A stretch of DNA of 64,000 bases from Armillaria gallica (Eukaryota > Basidiomycota > Agaricomycetes > Agaricales > Physalacriaceae): assembly GCA_037576215.1 (NCBI GenBank), contig JBANDB010000005.1:5890001-5954000 (forward strand). The letters are read 5' to 3'. This document shows positions 47,160 to 56,989 of this stretch, piece after piece. How positions within the stretch are numbered: position 1 is the first letter of the stretch; every line of letters starts with the position of its first letter. The notes beneath the pieces were generated by a model. It was not told where the DNA came from. It was given only the letters and a program-made list of their open reading frames with translations, and did not search any database. A program made the position numbers and the translations under genes.

Positions 47160-49556
47160 AAGACTTGTTCGTAGGTCCCATGCTGACATCCTTTGCAGAC
47201 TTGCCAGAGGAGGTGCCCATCATTCCCTACACGGATATTCCTGTAGAAGGAGAAGAATCTGATTCGTCTGGGAGTTCCTCGCTGACAAACTTGTTGGACA
47301 CTGAGGAGCTGAAATCTCCAGCCACTGACCTGCGGCCAATGCCCATGGCCAGCCCTTGAAGACAAGGGTGGGCCAAGGGTCCAGAAGCGTCTGATTCTGA
47401 GAGTCTGACAAGCTTGCGATCTCACAACGCGGGATCGGAAGTGGACGAAGACGGCCAGGTTCCCCCAAAGAAGCGTTCACGCCCAATAGAGATGAGCACT
47501 GATGAGGACTCATCATCGCATGAAGGATTGGACCGCAGTCCTCCTCGCAGTCCAGCGCAGCGTCGGTTCAAAAAGCAGAAACCGTCAGCTATTCGTACCC
47601 CATCCCCAGGCACATACATACTCGGTGATGACAGTAGCCCAGCTCAGGAGCGCCAGCTTACTCCCAAACAAAACGGGACCGAGCAGACAAGCGACTTAAT
47701 AGATACTGACAGAGAGGACTCAGACGATGATGACAACAACAATGATAGCGGCTTCTTAGAGGCCCAAGAATGCACTAGCCAAGCGACATGGCAAGTGAGC
47801 ACCGATGTCAAACTGACCGAGCACCAGAGTGTCTTGGATGAAGGGTTGGCCGCAACTCAGATGAGATGGTCGGTAAACACCAGATCAGCCGTCAGCACGC
47901 AGGTATGCTGGCCTACGGAAGAGGAACTTGAAGGTCTCTCATCGGGGGAAATTTTCGATGTGAAAATGGCATATCTGGATAAGAGACTCCGTGACAAGGA
48001 GCAAACCGAAGACAGTGCACTTTTGATGTCCGAGGGTGCACCAGGAACTACAGACTTGGTGGAGCAGCCAGGCCGCTCGGAGATGGATTTGGTTGAAGGT
48101 GAATTGGGCGATGTTTTCCTTCGTTTCATCAATGGTAAAGCCTTCTCACAAGGATCGACAGATGAAGGGGTGGCCAGGGGTTCCGAGCACCCTCCTCCGA
48201 TACACAAACGTGCACTGGACGGGTCTGGGGGGGATGGCGATCTGACACTAAAGCGCGCCCGGGTTCAGACCTTGTCTGATGCGACCGATCTCAGCGAGCT
48301 TATCAACAAAACCAGTCACAGTCTTGTTGCGCTGACTGGAGCTAGCCTAGCATCTGACCTGCTTGAACGGATCATCACAGGTGACGAGAAGGGTGTCATC
48401 ATGGTCAGTGATGATACAGAGCAACCACCCGAACACAGGCAAGTTGGTGATGGCACACATCCCATGCCAGAAGCGCCCGCGGGTGTGTCAAACGGTGCTG
48501 GCAATGATGTAATCGAAGTTAGTGATGAGGACAAAGAGCCCAAGCTAGAGTTGCCGGAGGATCTGTTGCAGTGGCAGGAGAACATGAAGAAGGGACTCCA
48601 GAGCTACCTCAAGGATCACCAACCGCTAGGCGCCATCCACGATGAAGAAAGCTCACGATGCGATTTGTTACAGGTGAGCGAGGAAGTAACATTCAAGCAT
48701 GGTAACCTTAATAAGAATCTTCACTGAAGTGCGTGTCATACCTCCTGGATACCAATCCCGAATCTTGCTGGTGTTTTCATGGAGTTTCCACGCCATTGGA
48801 AAAAAACTCTCTCAGCAGGTTGATCAAGCTCCGCAAGTCCTGGCTCGATGATGGCGTGGTCGCTGTCACCTTTGAGGTGTTGTGTCGAGAGTATTCGTCA
48901 TGGGGCACTGCGGAACCCTTGGCACTGGCCTCAGTGAACGCTGCCAGTAAGGCCTTCAAGAACATCATGAAGGTTAGTACCTGAAAAACAGCTGCATGAA
49001 TTTACCCATCGATATACATAGGCACACACCGAACTTGGCAAGTCGGAGTTCGTACTCCCAATACATCAAGACAACCATTGGATCCTGTTCCATCTCAACC
49101 TCTTGTCCCGAAGGATGGTGTGCTACGACAGTCTGGGTAGGTGTGAGCACTCGGCAACCAATACATACAACGTACGTTCCCTTCCCTTTAAAAGATGTGA
49201 ACATTGGTGTTGATCATCGCCTCCCTCGGTAGGTACTTTGGTCATGGTTTCAGCACGCCGCATCCGAAGCCGAAGAGCCTTTTGAGTTTAGAGTATCCGA
49301 GGTCAGCCTTATCTCGGAATTCCTTGTCCAAAGGTTCTCACCTGGTGTTCTTCCATAGGATGTGCCTAGGCAGAATGATTCCGTCAATTGTGGTGTATAT
49401 ACGGTTGCCTTTGCCTGGTATCTGTTGCAGCATGGAAAACCACCGTCTTCACAGGATGAATTTTGGTCCAGCGCAGGATTCGCAGATCGCTTCCGCTTAG
49501 ATATCTTGCATTTCTTGGCACACATGTGTTCGAGGGACCTCGAAAATAAGGTGTAA
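47160..49556 (+). CDS. Ulp1/SUMO-type cysteine protease
   Basis: An acidic Ser/Pro-rich region (about 47,170-48,670; one TGA at 47357-47359) leads into a C48 protease domain split by several introns. SRLIKLRKSWLDDGVVAVTF gives the WLDD start at 48,830-48,860. HQDNHWILFHLNLL carries the catalytic His (49,070-49,095) and RRMVCYDSLG the Asp (about 49,125). An exon WFQHAASEAEEPFEF follows, then RQNDSVNCGVYTVAF with the oxyanion Gln and the Cys (about 49,388). The product ends CSRDLENKV. The triad is complete. By family knowledge it would cleave SUMO or another ubiquitin-like tag. The TGA in the N-terminal linker lies in CCT TGA AGA, one base from CGA, and the same frame continues. The exact start is unclear, and fusion to the JmjC-like gene is possible. 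Confidence 0.72.
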
Positions 49557-49675
49557 ATACGTGACATAGAATGATCGTTGGCGGCCGGATATTTTACATT
49601 TATTAGCTCACAACTGGTTCAGGACAGCCTGAAAATCTAAAGTACAGATGGTAATAAATTTTTTTGAACGTGCTT

Positions 49676-49690
49676 GTGATGTGACTGACC
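49676..49690 (+). promoter_or_regulatory. GTGATGTGACTGACC motif upstream of gene I
   Basis: Exact GTGATGTGACTGACC about 90 bases before the ATG of gene I, followed by GGTTATGTGACAC. The same 15-mer appears at 52852. Confidence 0.5.
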
Positions 49691-49778
49691 CCCTGGTTAT
49701 GTGACACTTGGGAACTAAACACAGGGGGTATGACCCACTCTGATGCCTTATCGTTCCGACTTTCTCATTTTCGTGACC

Positions 49779-51903
49779 ATGAGCTCTAACGATGATAGTG
49801 ACGCACCCTTGGCCAATGTGTCGCTGACCAAGCGTACAAAAAGTGGACGCCTATCGCAATTTCCACAAAGCCACAGACCTGAAGGTGTTTGGAATCCACT
49901 AATCTGTGGGTTCGTTGAAAATACTGACGCAATTATCGTAGGCGCACCTCCGTTGCAACGTCGGGCCCCTTCTCCGGTGGTCATCCTCCCTAGCCCGAAG
50001 ACAGTCAGACGCAAGGCGAGGTCAGAAGAAGACGACTTGGCTGACCTGGCCATAGCGTTCAAGAAACAACGCCAATCTGGTATGCCAAACTCCTTGCGAC
50101 CTACCCCGGCTGACTCAGAGAGGCAGCTGCTGCCACTGGTGTGGCGCCCAATGCTTTGTGGCCAAGTGATGCCCAGGCAGGAACTGGAGAAGACACACCT
50201 AATGTCAAAGGTAATGCATCGTCGACGATTGCATACTATCGGCCTGATAGCGACGATAGCGAGAGCCAGGGCTCTGATGACTATGGTAGGTCTTCCCAAT
50301 TGCTTTATGGCTCATCCGTTCACGTTAACTTTTACAGAAGGTGTGTAATAATAAACAGCGAGTTCGTCATGCTCCCGCGACTGAAGGACCTTCCTCAGAA
50401 AGTTCGTCGGACAGGAACGAAGATGAGACGCGCAACGAAGACACCCTAATTACAGGTGACTCTGTCCCACTGACCCTCCAATTCGCCATCAAGTCTGACC
50501 TGTCAATAACCAGGTGATGTTGACGTACCAGCCATGAGGCTAGCCAACGTCCAGCGTAACTGGGCACAGTTAAATGTAGCTCCTGTTCAACCTAGCGCAG
50601 TCGCTCCCAACCAAGGCCTTACCCCAGGGACTGCCAATCAGGCTGCTCTCGAAGTACTCATGGGGAATCTCATGCACTCATCCCATGGTCCACATGTGCA
50701 TTCAACCGGATACAGGCAACAGGCGGGGGGTGATGAACCAGTATGGCAGGGGGGACTTGCCCATGGTGGTGTGGGCGGTTTAGCTATGGGAACCAGGTAT
50801 GTAGAAAGCTCCAAGGGGAAAAGAATGGCCACTTATTCGATTTTCAGAGACATTATCAATGTTTATATCTCCATGCAGGGCACAGACAGGCTGGAACACC
50901 CCCTTATGGAGTACGATGTTTCTGTGTCGAGAGCCTCGATAGGTAGGCTGTCCTATCCTGGCCATGTACGCCCGAATCCCACATTCACATTCACGATGCA
51001 GGTGAAGCCCTCATGCGGATTTTGGCACAAGGAGGAAGGACGGCACAAGTCCTTAGAGATATGGACCACAGCCTATTCACTGTCTCTACCTCCACACGCC
51101 CATTAGCCCTCAGTAACGGGGGGGGTGATGATCTCTCGTTCCGGGAAATTTCGACCCTTGAGGACGTTCTGTCCCAGGAAAGCTCGAACTTTAACACTCC
51201 TTTGCACCACTGTAGAGCTTGTCCAGAGACGCTGATGGTAGCAGAGCAAACTCAGCTCCCCAGAGAGGACATCTATGTCATTTACATCCACAAAGCATCG
51301 TCTGGTGATTACACCCCACCTCAGCCCATTGCAGCTGGCGCTCCCACTGCCCCCAGCGCTCCTGCGACTGCACCCGCGACCAACGATATGCCAGAATGGG
51401 CCACCTGGGACAGATTGTTCCTTGAGTCGATCAAACCCATGGCATCTCTATTCGACGAGTCCTACAATGAGGCCTTCAAGATTTATGCTGCAGTGACGGT
51501 TGTCATGGGCATCGCTCGCTCGACCATTACTGCAGACAAGAAACATATGGGCATGGGGAAGGATGGCCGACTTCCAGGAGTGCTCGCTTGGTTAAAGGCC
51601 AGAGTGGGGGTCCACAAATTGACCATTTTTGATCGCTCACCGAAAACGTTTGAGCGCTATCTGACATTTTGGAATCGGGTACAGCAACTCTCTTTAGAGC
51701 TCAGTGAATCCACCTTTGGCGAGTCAGAATACGACCAGGATCAGTCAAAAATCCTAGATATGCTCGTTGTGTGGCAAAAGGTCCCTATGCGAGTGGGGGA
51801 TGTGGATGCTGAGCCAACCACGGTGGAGTTGCTCCACCTTACGCATAGCCTGTCGTTCAAGAAAGCCGAGGAGTTGCTCAGATGCAAGCTGAAAAATATG
51901 TAG
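49779..51903 (+). CDS. Unknown protein with disordered N-terminus (gene I)
   Basis: The ATG at 49779 (MSSNDDSDAP) opens a Ser/Pro/Arg-rich low-complexity region. Middle exons include an acidic stretch (DSDDSESQGSDDY, about 50,250-50,282) in a different frame, so an intron or a one-base shift near 50,100-50,140 must be assumed. The C-terminal exon runs to a stop at 51901-51903. It is helical and conserved-looking: WATWDRLFLESIKPMASLF, NEAFKIYAAVTVVMGIA, FERYLTFWNRVQQLSLELSE. I recall similar C-termini in mushroom genomes but no function. Its place next to the transposase and the shared motif upstream suggest it belongs to the element. Confidence 0.5.
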
Positions 51904-51998
51904 CCTTCCCGTATTTCATTAGACTAGCAAATCAAATAGCTGTGGGACATTTTTAAGGCCAGGAACCTAAGAGTGCTTGTCCCTTTTCCTATCGAACC

Positions 51999-52846
51999 AT
52001 GTCTTCGTTAACCATGATAGATGTCGTGAATGCGGCTATACAGCAGGCACACACACTTCCTTCGTAAGTCAAAATCTCTGTGTGTCTCATTGACCTGACC
52101 GTGGGATTGTAGATCAATCAGTTGGTTTCAGGGCATTCCCTCAGTGGAAGACGACATCCTGCCCAATTTGACGTTTGCTCTGCATCCAATTCATACGCCG
52201 CAAGAGGCGGAGAACTACAAATGCGTGCTGGATGGGCTGAAGAACGCGTTGTCCACATACCTCATTACAACTGGTCATCCACATGGCAACTGGAACGGTG
52301 CGGTGGCCTACCCTCCAGGTGTTCGTTCGCTTGAATGGACGTCTCTACGCTATGAAATGCTATATGCGGCAGCCTTTCCTCATATGAATCCAGGGCAGGA
52401 GTCGAAGATCAAGGTTTGTGTGTTTGTCGTTTTGATGTGTTTTGACTAAGTCGGTGCCATAGTTCTTTTGCAAGGTTTGGAGGGGTCCCTTGGTACATAC
52501 AATTATAATCCCTTGCACCTGCCTCAGTAACCTGACATGCGCTATGTAGCCTGAGGGAGTGGCTAGAATGGTTTTCCTCCCTGCAATTAACGACAATATG
52601 GGCAGTTGCATTGTCAATGTGGATTACAAACTCTCGAATGCTTTGGAGGCCATGGCTAGCATCGACCTCACTGAAATTCTGCACGAGCTCACGGTGTACG
52701 GACATGTTGATGACGTGGAGTTGGAATACGCATTGACTCATAATTGGGTTCATGCGGAATTGCTCAACGCGATTGAGGATGGCATGAATGGCCTGGTCCA
52801 AGGGGAACTTTTGGACGAAGCGGAGATCCTTTTGGTCGATTTGTAG
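51999..52846 (+). CDS. Unknown protein (gene J), three exons, 220 aa
   Basis: Exons 51999-52063, 52113-52413 and 52550-52846 join in phase and give 220 residues: MSSLTMIDVVNAAIQQAHTL, SWFQGIPSVEDDILPN, LEWTSLRYEMLYAAAFPHM, then DYKLSNALEAMASIDLTEIL. The second intron (136 nt) is unusually long for this window. No domain is recognised. It is acidic and helical. The start is the first ATG and lies about 100 bases after the end of gene I. Confidence 0.6.
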
Positions 52847-52851
52847 TCTGC

Positions 52852-52885
52852 GTGATGTGACTGACCAATTTGCTGGTCACATCAC
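52852..52885. promoter_or_regulatory. Palindromic GTGATGTGACTGACCA...TGGTCACATCAC
   Basis: GTGATGTGACTGACCA, a 7-base loop, then TGGTCACATCAC: an inverted repeat directly after the stop of gene J in the space converging on the transposase gene. It could be a transcription-factor dyad or a hairpin in the 3' UTRs. Confidence 0.5.
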
Positions 52886-53034
52886 AACGATGTCGTACTC
52901 ATCCAAATACAAAGTTTCTGATTGATCACATGACTGGAGGATCCCTTCTGTTACACACTCTATCCTGTCACACATTACACCACTGATCAGTCATGTCTCA
53001 TTTATTACATTTTTCCCACTACCAGTAGAACGAG

Positions 53035-54913
53035 TCAAGCGAGTCGATGAGCCATGATTGCGTTGAGTGTCTGCAAGGCATGGATCCAAAGTACATGCCA
53101 GCCCGAATCACTTTCATCTCCCATTCCGGGACTGGTTGCAATGGTGCGGTCAAGCACGTCCACCTCCTCTGGTGTCAGTGGGCAGTTAGGAGGTTCACAG
53201 GGTACATACGCCAATGAGTCTGCCGGAACTTCCAAGAAAGTGGTCAGTAAAGTCTGGAGAGGCATCGACAGATAAACTAACAGTTCTGAGGCAATGGGAC
53301 GTCTCCTCTGCCATCATCCAGGTGGGCGAGGACCTCAGGGGTGAGGGCCTGATGACGTTGTTCCAAGAGAGTGAGGATGTCACAGTTAACCCCCATGTTG
53401 GGTATAGCGGCAAATGGATCGACACGACGGGGGTTAGTGGGGGAGACATGTTTGAGGCCTCGCAACCCATCCATGAGCTGACTTTCAATCCACATGTTGT
53501 ATGGGGTTTCGGGACGCTTGCCCTCCAATGGAATCTTGTGATTGTTCCAATCATCCGCCCAAAGTCGTGCTTGCTCATCGATCTTTGCAAGGAAAAGGCG
53601 TTGCAGTAACCAGATGTGGGCGGAATTGTCGTGATCCAGACCATAGCTGGCTTTGAGCTCCATGAAAAAGTCATACCAATGGTCACACCAACTTCTGGAT
53701 GTCTCTACCCACATCCGTTCTGCCCGAGTATTGTGAATGGACCTGGGGATGCTTCAGTGACATGGATGGTCTTCACTGGAGAAAACATAAGCTCACCAGC
53801 CCCAGATGTAAGGGTTCGTTAACACACCTCGGTAATTCTCCATCCACTGCGCGGTATATAGATTCTCGACACCATGGTCACCACATAAGTGTTTCGAAAC
53901 ACCCCAGATCAGCGTGGCATCCAAAAAAACCATCAAAACAATGTATGGTCAGTTTGAATTGCTCGCACGGATGTTCGTGACGACCCTAGTTTTGCCGTCA
54001 ATGAAGATATGAAGCAGTATCTTCCACCGGATGAGTCCTACTGGCATGTTAGTGGCCTTTAGCAGTAAACCAAAGGTGCAACTCACGGTGATTACCATCA
54101 TGGTGCCACATGGAGTTGGCACTGGGCATGCAGTAGTTCTTCCGGGCGAGGAGTCGCTGGCCGAAAGTGAGGTTCGGGCCGTTGACTCGTTTTTTGGCGG
54201 CGGCTATGCGTTGTCTACAAACGCGATGACCGAGATGATTAAGTGCGTCCTTGATCTGGCCACGTCCATAGCCTGGACAGCAACCCAAAATTCCATCAAT
54301 AAGCTTGTCAAGCTCCTCATCGTCAATGTCAGACATTTTCGGTCTGGTGGGTGTATGTATCGTGTGTTCGTGCCCATTGGCGTCTACCACCGTTTGGAAA
54401 GGTGCCTGTCTGGCTTCCTTGAATCCAGCACGTTGCTGATGGTGGGTTATCGTCCGTGGATGTGTGCCAAAGAGGTCAGCGATCCGGGCAGCTGAGCCAT
54501 GGGTTTGAGTGAGCAACTCCAGTATGGTCGGGTTGATATCAGCACGCGGTCGGCCTTTCCTCCCTGTGTATACCTTGGACTTGGGTTGTAGCAGAGGTGG
54601 ATGTGTGGGTGGATCGTTAGAGATGAATAGCGCGGCCGTCAAAGAGGATCTCATAGTGTCCAGTCCGGCATTGATAATGGCGACGTATTCGTCAGAGAAA
54701 TACACCTGGTTCTGTAAGATGGGAGTGAGAAAGCTGATCGCAATGGTTTACATAAAGGCGAACCTCTGTCCAATATTGTTCCCACAGGGTGAGATCGTTC
54801 ATCTGGAGCTGAATACGGTGGGGATCACCATTGCCGGCCTGAAGGATGCGGTTGACAGAGTGGCAGAGCTCAGCCCATGAGTTGTTGACACACTCAATTT
54901 GTACGGTGGTCAT
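53035..54913 (-). pseudogene. DD34E integrase-like transposase with one internal TGA
   Basis: Exons on the minus strand: 54913-54752, 54711-54087, 54040-53797 and 53742 onward, ending near 53035 after one unresolved junction near 53,270. Residues ~113-150 form a helix-turn-helix (TILELLTQTHGSAARIADLF). The RNase H-fold core has Asp259 (MWHHDGNH), Asp317 (CGDHGVEN) and Glu352 (HNTRAERMW), a D,D(34)E spacing like retroviral integrase and IS3. LIRWKILLHIFIDGKTR is also typical. An in-frame TGA (53949-53951, codon 293) lies between the first and second Asp, in NSN-TGA-PY, where I recall Arg in relatives; one C-to-T change from CGA explains it. All else looks intact. It lies at the right end of the element and reads inward, as a transposase would. 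Confidence 0.82.
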
Positions 54914-55109
54914 GTTCCAGGAGAGAGGTTGAGATTGGTGGCAGTGCTAAAAACCGCACGCAGCGATGAGGAAATTGTTTGAGTATAATAAACTTATTGA
55001 ATTTATTTATTACAGGAGGGCGCAGAGATGGTAGCCCAAAGTAGGCGTCACCCCTCCGGTCACGTTCGGAGCACCCAGGTTGCTTATCTGTCAGGTGTGG
55101 AAGCACCCA

Positions 55110-55221
55110 CCCTCTTGCAATCTCACGAGATCTCTGATTCCCTCACGAGATCGCGCATGCCCTCGCGGGATCCCATGAGACCGCACGAGACCTCGCATTA
55201 TTGTCCAGAGATACCCAGTAT
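55110..55221 (-). repeat. Right terminal inverted repeat with subterminal repeats
   Basis: Read inverted from 55208: CTGGACAATAATGCGAGGT then CTCGTG, followed by CTCATGGGATCCCGCGAGG and GATCTCGTGAGG variants. It matches the left end with scattered mismatches. The right tip has about 10 more bases (GGTATCTCTG) than the left. Confidence 0.75.
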
Positions 55222-56260
55222 ACAGGCCTGTCTTGATATTTTTAGATCAATCGTATTGGAAGGAAGGAAGGTGTTTTTATTAGTTGTAGGTGCTCCCAAG
55301 GGGGTACCAAAAATAATATAAATTACAGTGGGTCGAATAAAAAATTTCGCCCATGGCCGGTGACCCTCCCTCCCTGTCACGTGACCCTTCCCAGCGCTGC
55401 AGGCCTCGCACCGCCCCGGAACCTGTCAGAGGTCCTTTTTATAGTTATTTATTACATCTTAAAAATCAATTTGACCAAGTAAACGACCATCTTAGTATTA
55501 CTTTTGAGCTCGAAAGTTCATGATGTAAGGATGATGACTCAGTGTGGCTGTGTACCTAAAATCTTCGAACTCTCCAGGGACTTGGAATTGGAGCATGAGA
55601 TTTTTTGTGGGGTCTATTGGATGCTCAAGGACGTGCCCTGACCCTGTTCGAAAATTTTCCCTCCCTTGAGGCTCTCAGAGTAGAGTATCTGTCCGGTCAA
55701 TAAAATGGTAACCGGGGTGACCCCATATACCGGGCTGACATCCCGGCACCCCCTTGGGTGCTCCTGAACAGGCACGTAACGACGTCCGTACTACAGGAAG
55801 GAATAGCAACGGACTCACCTGGGCAGTGGTAGTTACTAGCACGTGCACCACAGTCATCCGATGACCTGAACCCATTCTGGATCTGATTCGACATCCCTCC
55901 CAATCCTCGATGAAAGCCTTTTCGCCTATCATCGCACAAGTCCGAATCCTCAATGCAAAAGGTGAGCAGATGGGAACGGAGCACGACAGTGTCCCTGGCA
56001 ATCCTAGCGAGGCAACCTTGAGATCGTACAAGTGGCCATGTACTGTCTCGGTGGCGAGCTTGAAGGGGCAAGAGAGAAGGCGTTAGAAACAAGGGGAAGG
56101 GAAATCATAACCGACTCACCACGCTCGACCCTCGACGAGTACCAAATCCTAGACTCCTAGACTCCTGCCAACGCTGTTTTGCCTCGTGAAAACACAGAAA
56201 AAATAGGCGACGTACCTTGGAAACGGAGTGCATAGAAGGGCTGTTATGGTAATAGTTGTT
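55222..56260. repeat. Repeat block R, copy 3, right half (interrupted)
   Basis: 55,222-55,271 aligns with 26,141-26,190 (GGCCTG, then AGATCAAT, then GGAGG/GGAAGG). From about 55,796 it aligns with 26,190 onward (GACTCACCT, CCCATTCTGG/CCAATTCGGA, CCTCCCAATCCTC). An insertion lies between. From 56,050 it matches 22,200-22,330. No intact gene is visible. Confidence 0.6.
55272..55795. mobile_element. 524-bp TG...CA insertion flanked by GGAAGG
   Basis: Begins TGTTTTTATTAG and ends CGTACTACA, with GGAAGG on both sides (55266-55271, 55796-55801). Related copies of block R lack it. A subterminal inverted repeat lies inside: GTGCTCCCAAGGGGGTACC on the left versus the inverse of GAGCACCCAAGGGGGTGCC on the right. 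It could be a solo LTR or a MITE; the G/C-rich inverted repeat favours a MITE. Confidence 0.6.
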
Positions 56261-56489
56261 TGAGGCATCCTGCAGTGAATGCGCCCGAGCTTGGCACTAT
56301 GCGCCGAAAGCAAAAGACGAAGTCTACGGATTCGTGTCTGGAGGGTGGCGTAAGTTTTCTCTCCCACAATTCTGTGACTCTGGCTAAATCGCATCATCCA
56401 CCAGTACAGCGTCGCTGCCAGGTACTATCTGCAAATCCCCGGACGCGCTATCTGGCGACCGGCGACGAACGCGCCGACTCCAACCTCAC

Positions 56490-56660
56490 CCTCCCTGTAT
56501 GACCAAATTACCTTCTTACGTCTTGGCATGGACTTTCAAAACCTATAACGTCCACTCTACATCACGACGGGAAGCTGCCTACCGATCTCAAATTCATCAT
56601 ATGCATGCGCACGTCACCTCGTGGACACATTATTATCCAAAGGCGAGCAAAGACCTTCCA
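56490..56660 (+). repeat. Repeat block T, copy 3 (partial)
   Basis: Matches 24,250-24,370 and 30,900-31,020 (ACATCACGACGGGAAG, ATCTCAAATTCATCATATG, GTGGACACATTATTATCCAAAG). Preceded at 56,270-56,490 by a piece of block S. Confidence 0.5.
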
Positions 56661-56989
56661 CGTCGGCAGTTGAGAATGCGCCGTTCCATCTGCAGCGACT
56701 GGGAAAGATACCGGAGGGACAGTCTTATGGTGCGCGTAGTAGGAAGCCAATTCCTAAACACGCTGTTAATTCGTGCGCTCTCTTCCCATCAAATGTCCTC
56801 GTCGCGCGCTTTCCTCACCTCACCTTCTTTACCTTTTCCTGTGAAGAGATTTGGTGAGTGAGATCCTTCGTAGATGGGAAATCACGGACAAAGGAGTATG
56901 TTTGACACAGCTATCTATCATCTACCGCTTTCCAGGTAAAACGAGCTTTGCGCTCGGATGCTAGATTGCTGCATCATGATCGTGTCTTG

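Larger units (their letters stand above)
33518..55221. mobile_element. ~21.7 kb multi-gene DNA transposon (IS3EU-like candidate)
   Basis: Inner ends at 33532 (CTGGACTTTAATGTGAG) and 55208 (inverse of CTGGACAATAATGCGAG) are imperfect inverted repeats that continue into TCTCGTG-rich subterminal repeats. The outer limits come from a candidate 6-bp target duplication ACAGGC (33512-33517 and 55222-55227). The related copy at 25.85-26.2 kb aligns across the junction without the insert. Inside are about eleven intron-containing genes on both strands: HECT-like, unknown B, APH-like kinase, unknown D, RING, unknown F, JmjC-like, Ulp1-like, unknown I, unknown J and a DD34E transposase. The transposase type, 6-bp duplication and HECT partner recall the IS3EU superfamily as I remember it. 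That classification needs a search. Confidence 0.8.

Noticed and set aside
33518..55221. Polinton/Maverick identity for the 21.7 kb element (integrase plus Ulp1-like protease)
   Set aside because: No protein-primed DNA polymerase B, packaging ATPase or capsid gene is recognisable, and the genes contain many introns. Only the integrase fold and protease fold are shared.
33518..55221. Starship-like or Crypton element
   Set aside because: No tyrosine recombinase (DUF3435 or Crypton type) is visible; the transposase is a DDE enzyme.
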